A stretch of DNA of 64,000 bases, taken from assembly GCA_963921825.1 (NCBI GenBank), contig OY997594.1, positions 59,939,675 through 60,003,674 on the forward strand, written 5' to 3'. The notes beneath the pieces were generated by a model. The model worked only from the letters and a program-made list of their open reading frames with translations, was not told the DNA's origin and made no database searches. The position numbers and the translations under genes were made by a program. Shown piece by piece: positions 18,396-30,780 of this stretch (position 1 is the stretch's first letter; each line of letters begins with the position of its first letter). The stretch comes from Erodium maritimum (Eukaryota; Streptophyta; Magnoliopsida; Geraniales; Geraniaceae).

Positions 18396-21300
18396 TGCAA
18401 GAACCGCCCCCGGTCGATCCCGGTCGAACCGGTGATTTCTAGACAAGTTTGACTTTCGGCTGGAAAAGTCAACCGATGACTCAGGAAGTCATTCGGGACC
18501 TTTCCGGGGCCCAAAAAGCTTAGCCGTCATCACGGTTAGCTTAGTTGGGCCGTTTCCTTCAATTTGACTGTAATATTGGTGAGGTCAAATTTCGGTCAAA
18601 CTTGGACTTTTTATCTATTGTTTTCCGATAAAATCTTGGAAGGCTGGAAATTTAATTAAATGAAAGTGACCCCACATGACACTTGGCATGTTTGGCTTGG
18701 AGGATGAAAAAGGGACTTCAATTGACCCTTATACCCTCCCAACTTACCTTTTAAGGGATAAGACCTTAAGGGCCTTTAAGTAAATTGACACAATAGGTCA
18801 TTTAAAGCAACATGCGCACACAACTCAACTCATTATTTGTTGTAGCAGCCGAAATTCACCAAGGGAGAGAAGAAGAGAGAGCTTCATTTCTTGAGGAAGA
18901 AGAAAGAAAGGAAAACTAGCATTTTGGAGCTTGTTCTTGACCGTCTCTCCTCTATCTTCCTTCCATCTTCATCATCTCAACTTCCTAGAGGTATGGATGT
19001 TCTTAACTCTCCATTTCATCCACTTTCAAGTTTTGGGTTTTGTGGGTATTTGGCTTGAAGTTGAAGAACTAGCTATTTTGATTGTTGTTGGAGAAGAATT
19101 AGTGAAGCTAGGTGGTTTGGATTGTGTTTTGGATGAAGCTTTGATGAACCCATTGAGGGTGTTGATGATTGGAGACTTTTGATGGTTATTTTGGAGTTGT
19201 TTGGAGCTGAAAATGTAGTTTGTGGAGTGATTTTCGTGGAATCCGAGCTGGGGAAGAAGGGGGAAGGCTCTGGTCAGGTCTGGCACGGAACGTGACCCGG
19301 AACGGGCCATGTGCCGGCACGGTAGGCCGCACGGAACGGGCCAGGTACCGGCACGTTGCGCGGCGCGGAACGGACGTGAGTCCGGCACGGTACCTCACGC
19401 GGTCCGTGTCAGGCTCAGGGCCGGGGCGTCTCACGGTCCGTGCTGGTTACCGGGCCGGTCTGTGATACGATCCGTGCCAGGTTCCCGCACGGCCTGTGAC
19501 ACGGTCCGGGCCGCCTTCCAGATCAGATTTCCAGAACCAAAACCCTTCCTTTTGAGTCCATTTCGATTCCTAGATCATTCTTTTGACTTTGTTTCTATTA
19601 TTTGAGGGTTGTTCTGTGTTTTTGGTTGAGGAGCACTTCGTTGGGGTACTAATTTTGGTATTGTTGTGGTCCAAGACCGTGAGACCGAGCTCGAGAGGAG
19701 GAAAGGCCTTGGACCCAAGCTGGAGAGACGAAGACCACTCCGGAAACCGTGTGAAGAACGTAGGAGAGACTAACCGACTTTACAGCAGAGTTTTTAGAGG
19801 AAGACCACAAGGTAGGGAAAGTACTAACTCCTCGTGCATTTCAATACTAGTATGCCTATTAGGTTAATAAAATCGGAAAGGTCCTAGAATTGCATATAGG
19901 ATGCGAGTAACTAGAATAATCGTCTTTCAATTACTAATAACCGGAAGTTTCTAGTATGCATGTGTAGGATGTGAATAACTAGTGTAACTCGCTTTCAATA
20001 CTTGGGAATTGTTTTACTGGTAGAGAGCCTGTGATGAGCCCTCAGATTAGTTGTGTTGTGGTTGCCTCACATGCTTGGTTGCCTAGTCTGGATAAGCTAA
20101 GAGTCTAATACAACTAGATTAATTGATTGTCGAACTTGACTGCTTGATTGCGTATTTGATTGAATGCTTGATTAATTGGATGATTGACTGAATGCTTGAA
20201 TGATTGAATGGTTGATCGAGTATGAGTAGTTGTGCCAAATGGTACGATCAGGTGATCGATTGACCGGTGGAGGGCAATTGGTAAGTAATCGGTAAGTGTA
20301 AGGTTATATTGATTCTTGTGTTGTGCTGTGATGAAATTGTGAACTGTTAAGTTGTGATTACTCTTTGACTGTTTTAGCGTGTTATCTTCTTATGAGTCTT
20401 TAAATTGGGTTCTACGTCGGTATGGCTTCCGCGCTGCGTGTGGGGTAGTGCCTGTAAGGTACCCACACCAAAGGGGAATACTGGTGTGGGGTAGTACCTA
20501 AGCCGATGACTTGCGACTCGGTATGGTACCCACACTAAAGGGAAAACTGGTGTGGGGTAGTATCATAGCCGGTGGATTGGACCCTGCGAGGCATTGATTA
20601 TTGGACCCTGCGGGGCAATCGGTTGGTTTACCCTGCGGGGATTGGTTACTTGTTGATTCACCCGAGTGCATGCGTCCTGCGGGAGCATTACCTTGGTTCC
20701 CGATGATCTATGGTCTTTTGGAGATGTTTCCGAGGGTTCCGATGTTATGCGTCCTTATGTGGATGTTTCCGGTACTCTCGACGTTATACGTCTCTGTGAT
20801 GTTATGCGTCTCCTCTGGGCCGAGGGAAAATCCGATACGACACAAGTGTATTGTGGATCGGAGGGTTGTGACTTCATGTCCCACGGCGGTACTTAAAGAT
20901 TCTATCTTATTTCGATTGTTAAGAATTTTATTAGTTTCCCTCTCTTCTGTATTTATTTACTACTTCCTTAAGAGCATTTAATGTCGGTGTAATTCCATCT
21001 TTGAATAATTTCTTGACTATTCTTATTATCGAGACTTGAATGAAATTGTAATTGTTAAACTTAAAGAATGCACTTGTTAGTCATTTTTCCTACTGAGCGT
21101 AAGCTCACCCCTATCTGTTTATCACTGTTTTACAAGCTTGCGTGATGAGTAGAGAACTCGAGGCTCGGGAGCTTCTTTGGGTTCGGGTGCAATCTTGTTT
21201 AGAGACGTATTGGGTCTTATTTTCGAGTTACGAAACTTATGTATAAGGATTTTTCGTTAGAGTTGTACTTGAGATATTCTGGCTTCATTTTGAACTAAAC

Positions 21301-21400
21301 TTGGAGAATTTTAGTGGTTTTTATTACTTTTATTGTTATACTTGTTTTCATCCTTAAGTCGCGTCTCGAGTCCGGTCAATTTTTGATTTGGGGCGTGACA
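18396..21400 (+). repeat. Ty3-type solo LTR A (3.0 kb)
   Basis: Starts TGCAAGAACCGCCCC and ends GGGGCGTGACA. It is flanked by a perfect 5-bp duplication AAGGA (18391-18395 and 21401-21405), with no internal region attached, so it is a solo LTR left by recombination between the two LTRs. Its end matches the ends of LTRs at 27914 (inverted) and 39274, placing it in the same large-LTR Ty3 group. It contains short tandem repeats at about 20430-20660. Confidence 0.85.
20430..20660 (+). repeat. Tandem repeats in solo LTR A
   Basis: Two units 67 bp apart carry GGTACCCACAC.AAAGGG and CTGGTGTGGGGTAGTA (20458 and 20525). They are followed by three or four short units built on GGACCCTGCGGGGCA up to about 20650. 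Related short units are expanded in solo LTR B. Confidence 0.75.
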
Positions 21401-21405
21401 AAGGA

Positions 21406-22530
21406 GATCCAAGGGGGCTCAATAGACGGTAGTGCAGGCGAGGGTGGGGCTGCCCTATCTGAAGCTCTCATTGCAGGTGGGGGACAGTGGCGGCCCGGGG
21501 TGGTTCAATCGTCGAATTCCGGTGTAGGGACCTCGTCCTTGAAGCTTTACTCGTTGGAATCCGGCGTGGGGAGCTTGTCCTCGCTTGGTCGGTGGAAACT
21601 TGTCGGAGATTCGAGGAGGTGGGACTTTTGGGAAAGGAAGGAAGAAAACGGAAATGGAGGCCGAGGTCGGAGGACAAAGGCCCTGCTGGTCGGCTCCAAA
21701 ATATATCAACAAACGGAGGTGGATGTCGGTTGAGAAGTCGGCTAGGGTCCACGATCCGTGGCGGAAGCCTGCGTGGCCGGATGACCCGATCCGTACAACC
21801 CAAACCCAGAAAACAAATGGGTCTGGGTGGAATTGGGTGGTTTTGGGCCTGGATGGTTTTATTGGTGTATCTTAGCCCATGAAGAGTTTTTAGGCACTAC
21901 ACATGCAGCGGTGGGGGGATCAAGGCACCCTCTCCTCGCGGAATGAGTCCGAGGAGGTCCAGAGGGGGGTCGGCATGTTGCACCGCCCCTCTGGACGTAA
22001 GGTGACAGCGGTACCATCAAAAACCGGCTCGGTATTCCCCTACTGGTTCAACGGTCAGCATTCCCTCTTTTTTGAGCCCTACCACTATCATTCAAGAGAG
22101 GATGATGCACGCTGACATCCTGGGGGAATACCTAGTCCACCATAATACCAATGAACAATGGGTCTGCTCGGTCCTTGCCCCTCAATTTGAAGCTGTTGTA
22201 TCGGTGTTCACCGGACGCTATCTCAGCATCGCATGGGACGCTACCGCCGCATCTTCCTCCAGACAACAACTGATATCTATAGAGAAACTTTACTTTATGT
22301 TATATTGTTATTTCAATTCCATTGCATTTCAGTTTTTCTTTATTGTAAGTACTTTTCAATTATAATATTATCTCATAATTTCTCCCAAAAAAAATCCAAA
22401 TACTGACAAAATGAGAGTGTAGAAAAAAAACTCATCTATGGAAGGGCAGCGGTAAAAATAAAAGGGAGAGACAAAAAGATATATTTATAGATAGAAGACA
22501 TATACGTTAAGATGATTTTATAAAACGACG
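21406..22530. other. Unassigned stretch, GC-rich then AT-rich
   Basis: 21406-21900 is GC-rich and could be a LINE 5' UTR for the plus-strand ORF1 that follows. 21957-21996 holds a strong hairpin. 22100-22370 has a plus-strand frame of 97 codons with no recognised domain, and 22370-22530 is AT-rich. No boundary was proven. Confidence 0.35.
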
Positions 22531-23700
22531 ATGTTTTTCACCCTACTCCTTTTTGAGTCCATGTTCATAATTTGTCAATCCTAAGGAGAATAAAAGAAGT
22601 AGGGATCTGGTGGGGAACCATTTGGGTACTTTCCTGAAAGTACAATGCTCTGGAACTGTTTTGAAGATTAGGGTGGCTTTAGATGTGAGAAAACCTATGA
22701 AGAGATCGGTGCCGGTGGAGCTTGGAGGGAAAACAAAAAAGGTGATATGCCAGTATGAGAGGTTGCTCGAGTTTTGTTTCCAGTACGGTGTGATTGGACA
22801 TATAGTTAATGGGTGCAAAGTCAAGGCCTCTGAGAATGGAGCCCCCATCCCCTTCGGTCTTTTCCCCAGGGCAAATCTGGATGGTTCCAATTTAGGGATG
22901 AAGATGGGGGAGATAGGACACGAAGGTTTGGTTGGGAATGTGAGACAAGATTGTGCGGTTGGGGCTCAAGCTGAGTGCTCGGATGGAAAGAATGTGGTGG
23001 GGAGCAGTTCAGATCCACAGACGTAGGGCCTCGGAGTTGCGCCGGAGAGAGTGTAACGGTGGGCTTGGCTAGATGTAGAGTAGTGTTTGGTGAAGGGGGG
23101 GAGAGACATGAGATGGACAACGGGCCGAACCCTAGTGATGGGAGCTTCGATTACTCCATTGCGGACTGCCTCTGCTCCAACTAGGGTCACGTCAAGAGGC
23201 GGATATTGGGCAGCGTGTTCGTTGAGCCACAAGGTTTGGAGCCGGAGAATGAAGCAAGCCAGCTCTGAGGGCCGCTCAGTCTTAAGACGAGACGGTCCGT
23301 TTGGCGAAGCTCATGACAAAGACTCCAACTCGGGCTGAGGACGTGATTCCGACGAAGCCCACTGAATCCCCTCCTCCTTTCACTAATTCGGCTAGTCAAC
23401 GAATCCTTGATTTTACGGAGTATTCCAATCTCTCTTGATTGGTTTAGAGGCCAAACTCTACCGGTAAATCGGATCCCGACAAGGTCTCCGTCGATACTGA
23501 TTCTTTGATATATCGAAGGAGGAGTTTCCAGAAGAAACGCCAAAGTAGTTCGTTGTATCTTCAAATTTCTATGTACCAAGACGAATGCTTTATCAAAATC
23601 TGATGATAGGGGATCCGAATCACAAATAACGTGTAGGAAAAGTTTAAACTTCTCTCCAACTTTTTTTGACATTATCGACCGAGCGTCCCTGAAAAGGAAG
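22530..23700 (+). pseudogene. LINE ORF1 relic (DUF4283 and zf-CCHC_4)
   Basis: From about 22540 the frames give a 'FWV.VHNL' block, then GNHLGTFLKVQ, LKIRVALDVRKPMKRSVPVELGGKTKKVICQYERLLEFCFQYGVIGHIVNGC. This is the classic DUF4283 to zf-CCHC_4 path of plant L1 ORF1 ('IRV.IDV.KPLKRG...........YERLP.FC..CG.IGH....C'). One cysteine of the knuckle is replaced by Tyr (FCFQYG), so zinc binding is doubtful. After 23026 the frame breaks several times. It lies head-on to the minus-strand RRM-type ORF1. No RT follows. Confidence 0.78.
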
Positions 23701-26140
23701 CCCTTCAACTACAATCCAGAGAAAGATTATCCCGATAGTAACCAACACCCCTAAATTTCTAATGATATCAAACTAAAGACAAAGTTCTTTCTAGTGTGAG
23801 ATTTTGAGTGAGTCTTTAAGTGTCAAGTTCCGAACTGTAAGTAGAAAAACACGATTTCCAAAGGCTCTCAGAACTATATCACCCATAGCTCGATACTACA
23901 GACTCTCCTGAAGAGATTATGAACTCCGATTTGATCTAGCCAGCACCAAAATTATTGACATGGCTATGGTCTTTAAACCTTCTATCGAATCTCCTCTAAT
24001 CTCAATTTTTAGATTGGTTTCAGGCAAAGGCTGTTGAAGGCGAATTTTAGGCACCCACATCTAACTCTGCTTTCTAGGGAACCTTTTCACCATAGGTTTT
24101 GCAAAATCAACGAACAACTTAAAGTCTTCTATGTATCTGCTATTGAATTCCGTTTTGACTATAAGAGCTGCCTCCTCATTCAATATGAAAAACCCAAAAA
24201 AATTCCCTGTTCTTTGTGGACGTGTGCAAACTGATAGTCTTAGTGCTCGTAGTCCAATCGTAAATGACCAAATGTAAATATCTTCGTTAGCAATAAAATT
24301 AAAGCGGCTTTATATTACTTATGTTTGGAGTAATATATCGATGTGTGTCTTGATCTATGCCCACAATGCGAATAGAACCATAGATCGAGATACATCACAC
24401 TCGATTGGTCCCTAGTAAAAAAAGCTTCACTAGAAGTGACTAGTAAGAAAGATGGCTCTTTATGGCTTACGTTCTATTTGTCATTGAAACGGGATTCCGG
24501 AGTTTGATCATAGATATCATGTGGGACATGATATTGGACAACCCGACATGAATATGTGCCATAGATCAAGTCATGAACATATTCATTGGCGTAGCTTGTC
24601 ATGTATCCTTAGACCAAGGAGTCTTTGTTATTACTATGCAGTAAACAATTGATTTTAACCTGAGTCCAACGTTGCATGTGACAGGGTTTCCATAACGACC
24701 AAGATTGGCTTGGGGACGAACGGCATGAGTAACACGAAAGATGGCTAAGGGATTTATCTCTCATACTACGGTACGGGAAAGATATCGGTTCTCAGCTGCT
24801 TGATCGACACTGACTGAAAGAATAACATGACCATGCACATGATACTCGGTATCATACATTCAGTCATCTCACATATCAAGGAACAGTGATTGAGAATAAT
24901 AAGGATGACGACTATATGCCCTATCTCATTCAGGATATCGGTGATAAAAGGATAATGGCATGGACGACAGAAAGGTTAGAATCAACAGGTTCATTTGTTA
25001 TGCAGTGTTAGGCAATACTAAAGTCTCTTTAGTTGCCAATTATTTAGGATCAAGTAAAATGAGGTTTTACGTTGATCTACCGACATGCATAAACCTAAGG
25101 GTCATACCGGGGGATGAAACTCATTTAAACATATATGGAGGATGACCAAGAGGGAAGTTGTCACGGGGCATGACCAAAACTAGGTTTTGGGTCATGTCCC
25201 GTAAGTAATTAGGACTTTACGGACCAAGACAAGACTTGGAGTCTTGGGATTGATCGTGTCGGATAATGTTGGACATATCCGTGATAGAAGGCATGGAGGC
25301 GATGAGCGCATCACGGAACCTCGTCAGTAATGGCTATGAGCCATCACCCGTGATGTCCATGGGCGGCCCATGCCATCAAAGGCTTATGAAACAAACTAGT
25401 GAAGTCTGAACTAAATGGTTCTAGCTAAAGTAGTTAGATTAGGTAGTTGGTGATTCAATCCACCAACTTACCACCAACTTTTATCTACTTTACACCATCA
25501 TTTTTCCTATTTACTATTATTCTATTATGTTGATGGGATAAGATGACTTAAGAGTCATCTTTATATAATAATAACTCACAACACACAAAAGGAAGAACAA
25601 TTTCTCCTTCCTCTCCTCCAATATTTCGTCCAAGACAAGCTCTCATCTCCATTTTTGGTGTTCGTAAGTCCTCATAAGAAGAACTATGTGGTTTTGATTA
25701 GCAAGTGGATACGTAGGCATCTTGGAGACTCAAGTCAAATCATTCTTTACACGATGTTCTTGTTTTAGTATGAAAATGTTGATTTTTTCTTGTGATTCTA
25801 ATCTTTGGTAGTTGATTCATGGTTTTATTTGTCATTCCATTGCGAGTATGTGTTCATACCCTCCATCTAGACCCAATACAAACAAGGAAGATAGCACTTT
25901 CCCATAAGGATCCAAGATTGATCACAGCCACTTAAAGCTTTCCCCTATGGTAAGTTGCAGAACAAGAGCTTTCGATCCCTCCAACCATGTATGGAGGGAG
26001 TTTCTATAGGATGGGCTTTTTGGGTTGATATTTCCGGTCGATAGTGGTTCCGACAAAGTTTAGAGGCAACATGAAGATAGGTAGTCTGATCGTTGTCCTT
26101 CATTGTTGGAGTTCCGGTACGTTTCCCAGCATCTCCCATC
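23340..26140 (-). pseudogene. LINE ORF1 relic, RRM plus DUF4283-like, split by a solo LTR
   Basis: Minus strand, from the start near 26139 (MGDAGKRTGTPTMKDNDQ). At about 25980-25890 the RRM-like part begins with WRDRKLLFCNLP (RNP2-like). Past the inserted LTR (24232-25880) it continues with an aromatic RNP1-like strand (EFFWVFHIE) and FKLFVDFAKP at about 24210-24090. From 23980 down, a DUF4283-like block gives RAFGNRVFLLTV, VVEGLPFQGRSVDNVKK, VGEKFKLFLHVICDSDPLSSDFDKAFVLV and LVGIRFTGRVWP. RRM-bearing ORF1 proteins are known in plant L1 families (BNR-like). Several stops and shifts are present, so it is dead. No zinc knuckle was found. Confidence 0.65.
24232..25880 (+). repeat. Copia-type solo LTR 1
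   Basis: Starts TGATAGTCTTAGTGC, ends GACCCAATA, 1.65 kb, with a perfect 5-bp duplication CAAAC (24227-24231 and 25881-25885). Same family as the LTRs at 36968, 39758, 41824 and 55217. Inserted in a LINE ORF1. It is the most diverged of the five, so probably the oldest. Contains the family hairpin at 24514-24534. Confidence 0.88.
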
Positions 26141-26757
26141 TCCGTGTATTTGGTGAAACTTCTCTAAGGTTTCTTAATCTATCCCAGTCTTCAACATCTT
26201 TAAGAGGTTGCGCCGTTCCTCTCTCAATTGGACCATCAGGGGCAATTGAGACTCGTTTTTTTTGCCAATACTGATGAGTTTGGGGCTACCAAATCCTTTG
26301 TAATCTCCGATTGAAATCGAGATGAAGAGACCATATTATGGATCCACAGAAGAGAGGATTCACCGGATTCCTTCAAAATCATGGAAAACGATTTTGGCGA
26401 ACGGTGTTACCTGAGTTCTCCAAGAAAACAGATGGTGCTTTACAGATATCTCGAAGCAGAGCTGAGTACTTGAGATCTTCGAGAAGCAACCAGTTCTCTG
26501 TAGATTGAATTCATAGCCTCTTTTGATTCAGCCAAAAATTACACACCCCCAACCTAACCCCTCCCACTATCAGAGTCTTTGGACCGAGAATCCCCCACCC
26601 TCACAAGGAGGAAAAGGAAAGGGGGTTGTTATCAGAACCTAACACTGCAGTACTTGAGAAATAAGACTAGGAAGGTATTTCCGCCCAACTCCACTTCAAC
26701 TTGCCACATTCACGACAACACTAGAGAAACCCAAGCTAACACAATGGTATGTTCTAA
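25886..26757 (-). other. Upstream part of the RRM-type LINE and spacer
   Basis: 25886-26140 belongs to the LINE ORF1 start. 26141-26530 is probably its 5' UTR, with no good frame. 26531-26757 has no recognised content apart from the target duplication ATGTTCTAA at 26749-26757. Confidence 0.4.
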
Positions 26758-27110
26758 CTTTTTTTTATAACCTCGAAAAAATTTATTAAAAAGAGAGACT
26801 TCCCAAGAAGGAAAGAAGTCTAAAGGTCAAAGATTCAGCCAACGATTACAAAAAAGCTCTAATACGGGGAGCTAAAAAAACCAAGTCTTTTTCTAAAAAC
26901 GATACACGGTAAATGGGGAAGAAAAATTCCCACCAAAATTCACCGCCCCAAGTTAGTAACGGAAAGCCAACAAGCCTCTTTCTTCTTGGCTGCCAGTTTT
27001 AAAATCTGAGTCAACGCATCGGGTCTAGACGAAGCTGCACTATCAACTTTCGAGGATTGAGCCTTTGACCTGGTGAAATGGAGATAATCGGGAGAGCGTG
27101 CGGGAACTGA

Positions 27111-27419
27111 CTAGTTCTTTTTCGGAGGCTGATCCTTAAGTAGTGTCTTCAAGAGAGCTTCCTTCCAAAGACCCGGAGACTGAACGTCCCAGACAAATTC
27201 CACATTAGTCAACACTCCCAACGCCTTATCCTTAGAAAGGGGGTCTTGGGTTACTTGAGCTAGACGCAACCCACAATCAACTGACCCGCCGAAGATCTCA
27301 CAAGCCTGCAACTCAAGAGGAGAAACCACAGCAAGGTACAACGTTTGAGCCTTTAAACCGTGAAGCCCCAACACAGGCCCTACAAAATGGGCTTGATCAT
27401 ACAACGTCAGTTGCGTCAA
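27111..27419 (-). pseudogene. LINE ORF1 downstream part
   Basis: A minus-strand frame of 102 codons (MTQLTLYDQAHFVGPVLGLHGLKAQTLYLAVV...PPKKN) within the RRM-type LINE derivative. It shows no named domain, but similar low-conservation tails follow the RNA-binding part in plant L1 ORF1. It is followed by the element's 3' UTR. Its stop at 27111 may be the true ORF1 end or a break. Confidence 0.4.
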
Positions 27420-27719
27420 CTGCCGAGAATCCTCAGAGGATGCAATTGCCTAAATAAAAACAGAATGATTTTGATCAACACCATGATTTCTAGACGGATC
27501 ACAACTCGCTGCTAAATCGAGGCTGAGATCTTGGAATTCAGATTTCGAATCCACAATCTATAGTCTGGCCGTCTACTCGCCGGAGGACTTTGTCGTGGAT
27601 GAATCAGCTACGAACTCAAGTGGACACCTCACTCATCAAGGCGCGAATAGATGCTCTGTTCCACGAACTCAAAATTCTCCAAATGTTTATCAACGTCGTC
27701 CCTTACACCAAAGGGTTCC

Positions 27720-27913
27720 GCCGCCGATGAATCACGGTCCACCACCGACGTGTTGCCCTCTTTAATACCCAGAACGAGTGATGCTCTCTTTTAGGCTCTT
27801 CATGCTTTGTTCCACAACCTCAACAGCGACTATACTGCTGGAGCTCCGATACACCTCCACAGGTTGACCACCATAGTTCCTAACAGCGAAGAGTGTCTCC
27901 GCCGATGGAACAC
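27720..27913 (-). repeat. Copy of an ORF1 segment, tandem with 30767 onward
   Basis: CGGTCCACCACCGACGTGTT..CCCAGAACG at 27738 matches CGGTCCACCATCAATATACT..CCCAGAACG at 30771. Before LTR B inserted, these lay next to each other about 175-180 bp apart as a tandem duplication inside ORF1. The LTR sits at the boundary between the two copies. Confidence 0.65.
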
Positions 27914-28812
27914 TGTCACGCCCCAAATGCGGTATTGACCGGACCCGAGACGTGACTTGAAGATAAAATCAAATGTAACAATAAAAGTGTCTCAAATCCA
28001 ATAAAACTCTCCAATTTAGTTCCATCAAATATCACAAGTAAAAACTACATAGTAAATCCTTTAAACATAAGGTTCATAACCAAAATGGGGCCATAATCGT
28101 CTCTACAGATAAAGGCACCCGGACCCACAGAAGCTCCCGAGCCTCGAGTCCACTGCTCATCAAGCACGCCTGTATAAATAGCAAATAGGAGTGAGCTTAC
28201 GCTCAGTATGGAACATCATAAATAGTTTAACCTCGATTTAGTAAGAAAACTGCTTTAGCACGACGACACACAATGTAATTAATACTTTAAATCAATGTGA
28301 TGCTGTAAACTGAGCAACATAAGAATAATATCACATTCTTAAAGATAACGGTCCTTAAGTTTAACAAATAGAAATTTACACTTTCGTTCGGGATTCAATG
28401 ATACGGAGAACTAAGCAGAGGTTGAAATACAGGAATAAAATGAGTATTTAACGATTTCAAAGAGCCAGTAACAATCATAGAAAATAAAGTAAACAATGTA
28501 CTTATTAACAATCAATAGAAGATAGAACGTTTAAGCAATGTCGTGGGACATGAGGTCACCACCCTCCGATCCACACTACTCTTGTGTCATGTCGGATCCC
28601 ATACTCCGATCCACAGAGTATTCGTGTCATATCAGATATTCCCTCGGTCTAGAGGAGGCACATACATCGGGTTACCGGTAACAATCCCTGAGTGGCGCTT
28701 ATCGTCAAGATTCTCGGAAATGCCCCCAAAGGACCATATGTCATAGGGAACCAAGGTAATACTTCCGCAGGACGCATACACTCGGGTGAATCAATAAGTA
28801 ACCATTCCCCGC

Positions 28813-28993
28813 AGGGTAAACCATCCAAGTGCCCCGCAGGGTCCACCAACCAATGCCCGCAGGCTCTACAACCAATGCCCGCAGGCTCAACCACCAATGC
28901 CCCACAGGGTCCACAACCGTTGCCCGCAGGCTCAATAACCAATGCCCCGCAGGGTCCACAATCAATGCCCCGCAGGGTCCATAACCAATCAAT
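28813..28993 (-). repeat. Minisatellite of 22-23 bp units in LTR B
   Basis: About eight units built on GGGTCCACAACCAATGCCCC and variants (GGCTCAACCACCAATGCCCC and similar) lie in a row. The equivalent place in LTR A has three or four such units, so the tract has grown or shrunk between copies. Confidence 0.85.
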
Positions 28994-29189
28994 TCAAAGA
29001 CTCACAAGAGAATAACATACTACACAATTATGGAACAACCGAAGCTCAACGACTCACAATTCCATCACAACACACCAACGAAATCCATATACCTTTACAC
29101 TTACCATTATACTTACCAATCACGATCCATCGGTCCATCAATCACATGATCGTACCGTTTTGCACAATCAGTCATACTCGATCATCCAT

Positions 29190-29285
29190 TCAATCATTCA
29201 GTCATTCAAGCATTCATTCAATCATCCAATTATTCAAGCGTTCATTCAATCATCCAATTATTCAAGCATTCATTCAATCATTTAA
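29190..29285 (-). repeat. 27-bp tandem repeat in LTR B
   Basis: Roughly three units of TTCATTCAATCATCCAATTA.TCAAGC. LTR A holds a shorter, more diverged version near 20150-20215. Confidence 0.75.
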
Positions 29286-30780
29286 ACATACGATTTAGCT
29301 AGTTTCATTAGACTCTTAATTTATCTTAAAACTAAGCAAGCAAGCATGTGAGGCAACCACAACCAATCCTTTGGCTCATCACGGCCTTTCTACCAGTAAA
29401 GCAATTTCCCAAGTATTGAAAGCGAGTTAAACTAGTTATTCACATCCTACGCATGCGTACTAGACACGTCCAGTTATTTGTAAAGGAAAAACGATTATTC
29501 TAGTGATTCCTACAAGCAATTAGACCTTTCCGATTTTATTAACCTAATAGGCATACTAAGTATTTAAGTGCACGAGGAGTTTAGTATTTCACCTACCTTG
29601 CGGTCTTCCTCTAATAATTCTTCTAGTTGCTGACGACCGGCCAACTCCGTCTTCTCGGGCGAAGTCCAAACAGTGTCTGGGTTTACAGACAAATGGTTCG
29701 ATCAGATTCCAGTGTTGTCCAAAGGTCCTTTGATGTTCAAATTAATCCTTTAATTTCTCACTTTAAATTAATTAAATCAGTTAATTAATCTTATTTTAAA
29801 AAATATTTTTCTTTGAAATTGGGTTGACCCGGATCCAAGCCCAAACCCGGATCCAAATCCGGTCCGAACCCGAGCCCGGTCCAGACCCGAGTCCAGACCC
29901 GGCCCGTGTCAGAACCCAAAGTCCTGGTCTGGGCCCAAGGCCCGTCTTCTTTCTGGTCCAGCCCGATCCTTTTCCCCAGCCCAAGGCCTTCTCAGCCCAA
30001 GACTCTTCTCGGCACGAGCTCGAGTCTGGTCTGGCTCCGGCGAAGTCTCCGGTAAGAAGCGATGGGGGACGGCGACGGGGATGGTCGGAGGATAAGAGGA
30101 AGTGTCCGAGAGGATCGTCAGGACTCCGGCGTACCCACGGTGGCGGAAAACGCGCGGTCTAACCCCTCTCTGGCTCAGATCTGGTGAGGGAGGAGGTCGT
30201 CGCCGGCGTGGGAGCTTCCTGCCAGCATCGCTCCCATTCAAGCTCGTCCACGGCGTCTTCAGGGCGAGGGGATTCCGACCATGGTTGTCGCAGGAGGAGA
30301 TCGGGACGAGAAGTTACGACCCGTGCCGCCGTCTTCGTTGTCAGCGTTGTGTGAAGTGAATCGAGAGGGAAGGACCACAGGAGGGGTTTCTGTGCTCTGG
30401 GGTTCTGGTTTTGAGCTCGTCGCCGGTTCGTTTTGTGGACGACGGCGTTGATTTACGGTGAGGATAAAATCAGGTGAGAGAGAGCGAAGAGAAGAGAGAG
30501 AGAAGGGAGAGGTGCGGCGTGGTTCTGCCTCAGTGTGCGTGCACAGACGCGAGAAGAAGACGCTCAGGAGTTGAGCTAGGGTTACGTTAGCGTGGGCTGA
30601 GCCCGGTCTCGTGCGGATTGGGCCCAGCTCGCCCTTGACTGGCCCAGTCAGCCCAAATCCCTCTTGTTCTCTTTTTTTTTCCTTCTACAATTTCACTCGT
30701 TGCAAAAAACCCACCTTGACGTTTCGATTTTCACTTAATACCCTTTAAAATTACGTGGGGTTTTACAACACGGTCCACCA

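Larger units (their letters stand above)
27914..30766 (-). repeat. Ty3-type solo LTR B (2.85 kb)
   Basis: On the plus strand it starts TGTCACGCCCCAAAT, the reverse complement of the GGGGCGTGACA end of LTR A, and ends GGGGTTTTAC. A 5-bp duplication AACAC lies at 27909-27913 and 30767-30771. No internal region is attached, so it is a solo LTR. It contains two tandem repeat tracts (28813-28993 and about 29190-29285). Confidence 0.83.

Noticed and set aside
28813-28993. Possible CRISPR-like array
   Set aside because: The units are contiguous with no spacers, vary between copies and lie in a plant LTR. It is a minisatellite.
29796-30359. Gly/Pro/Arg-rich frames on both strands
   Set aside because: Inside solo LTR B; composition-driven, not conserved in LTR A.
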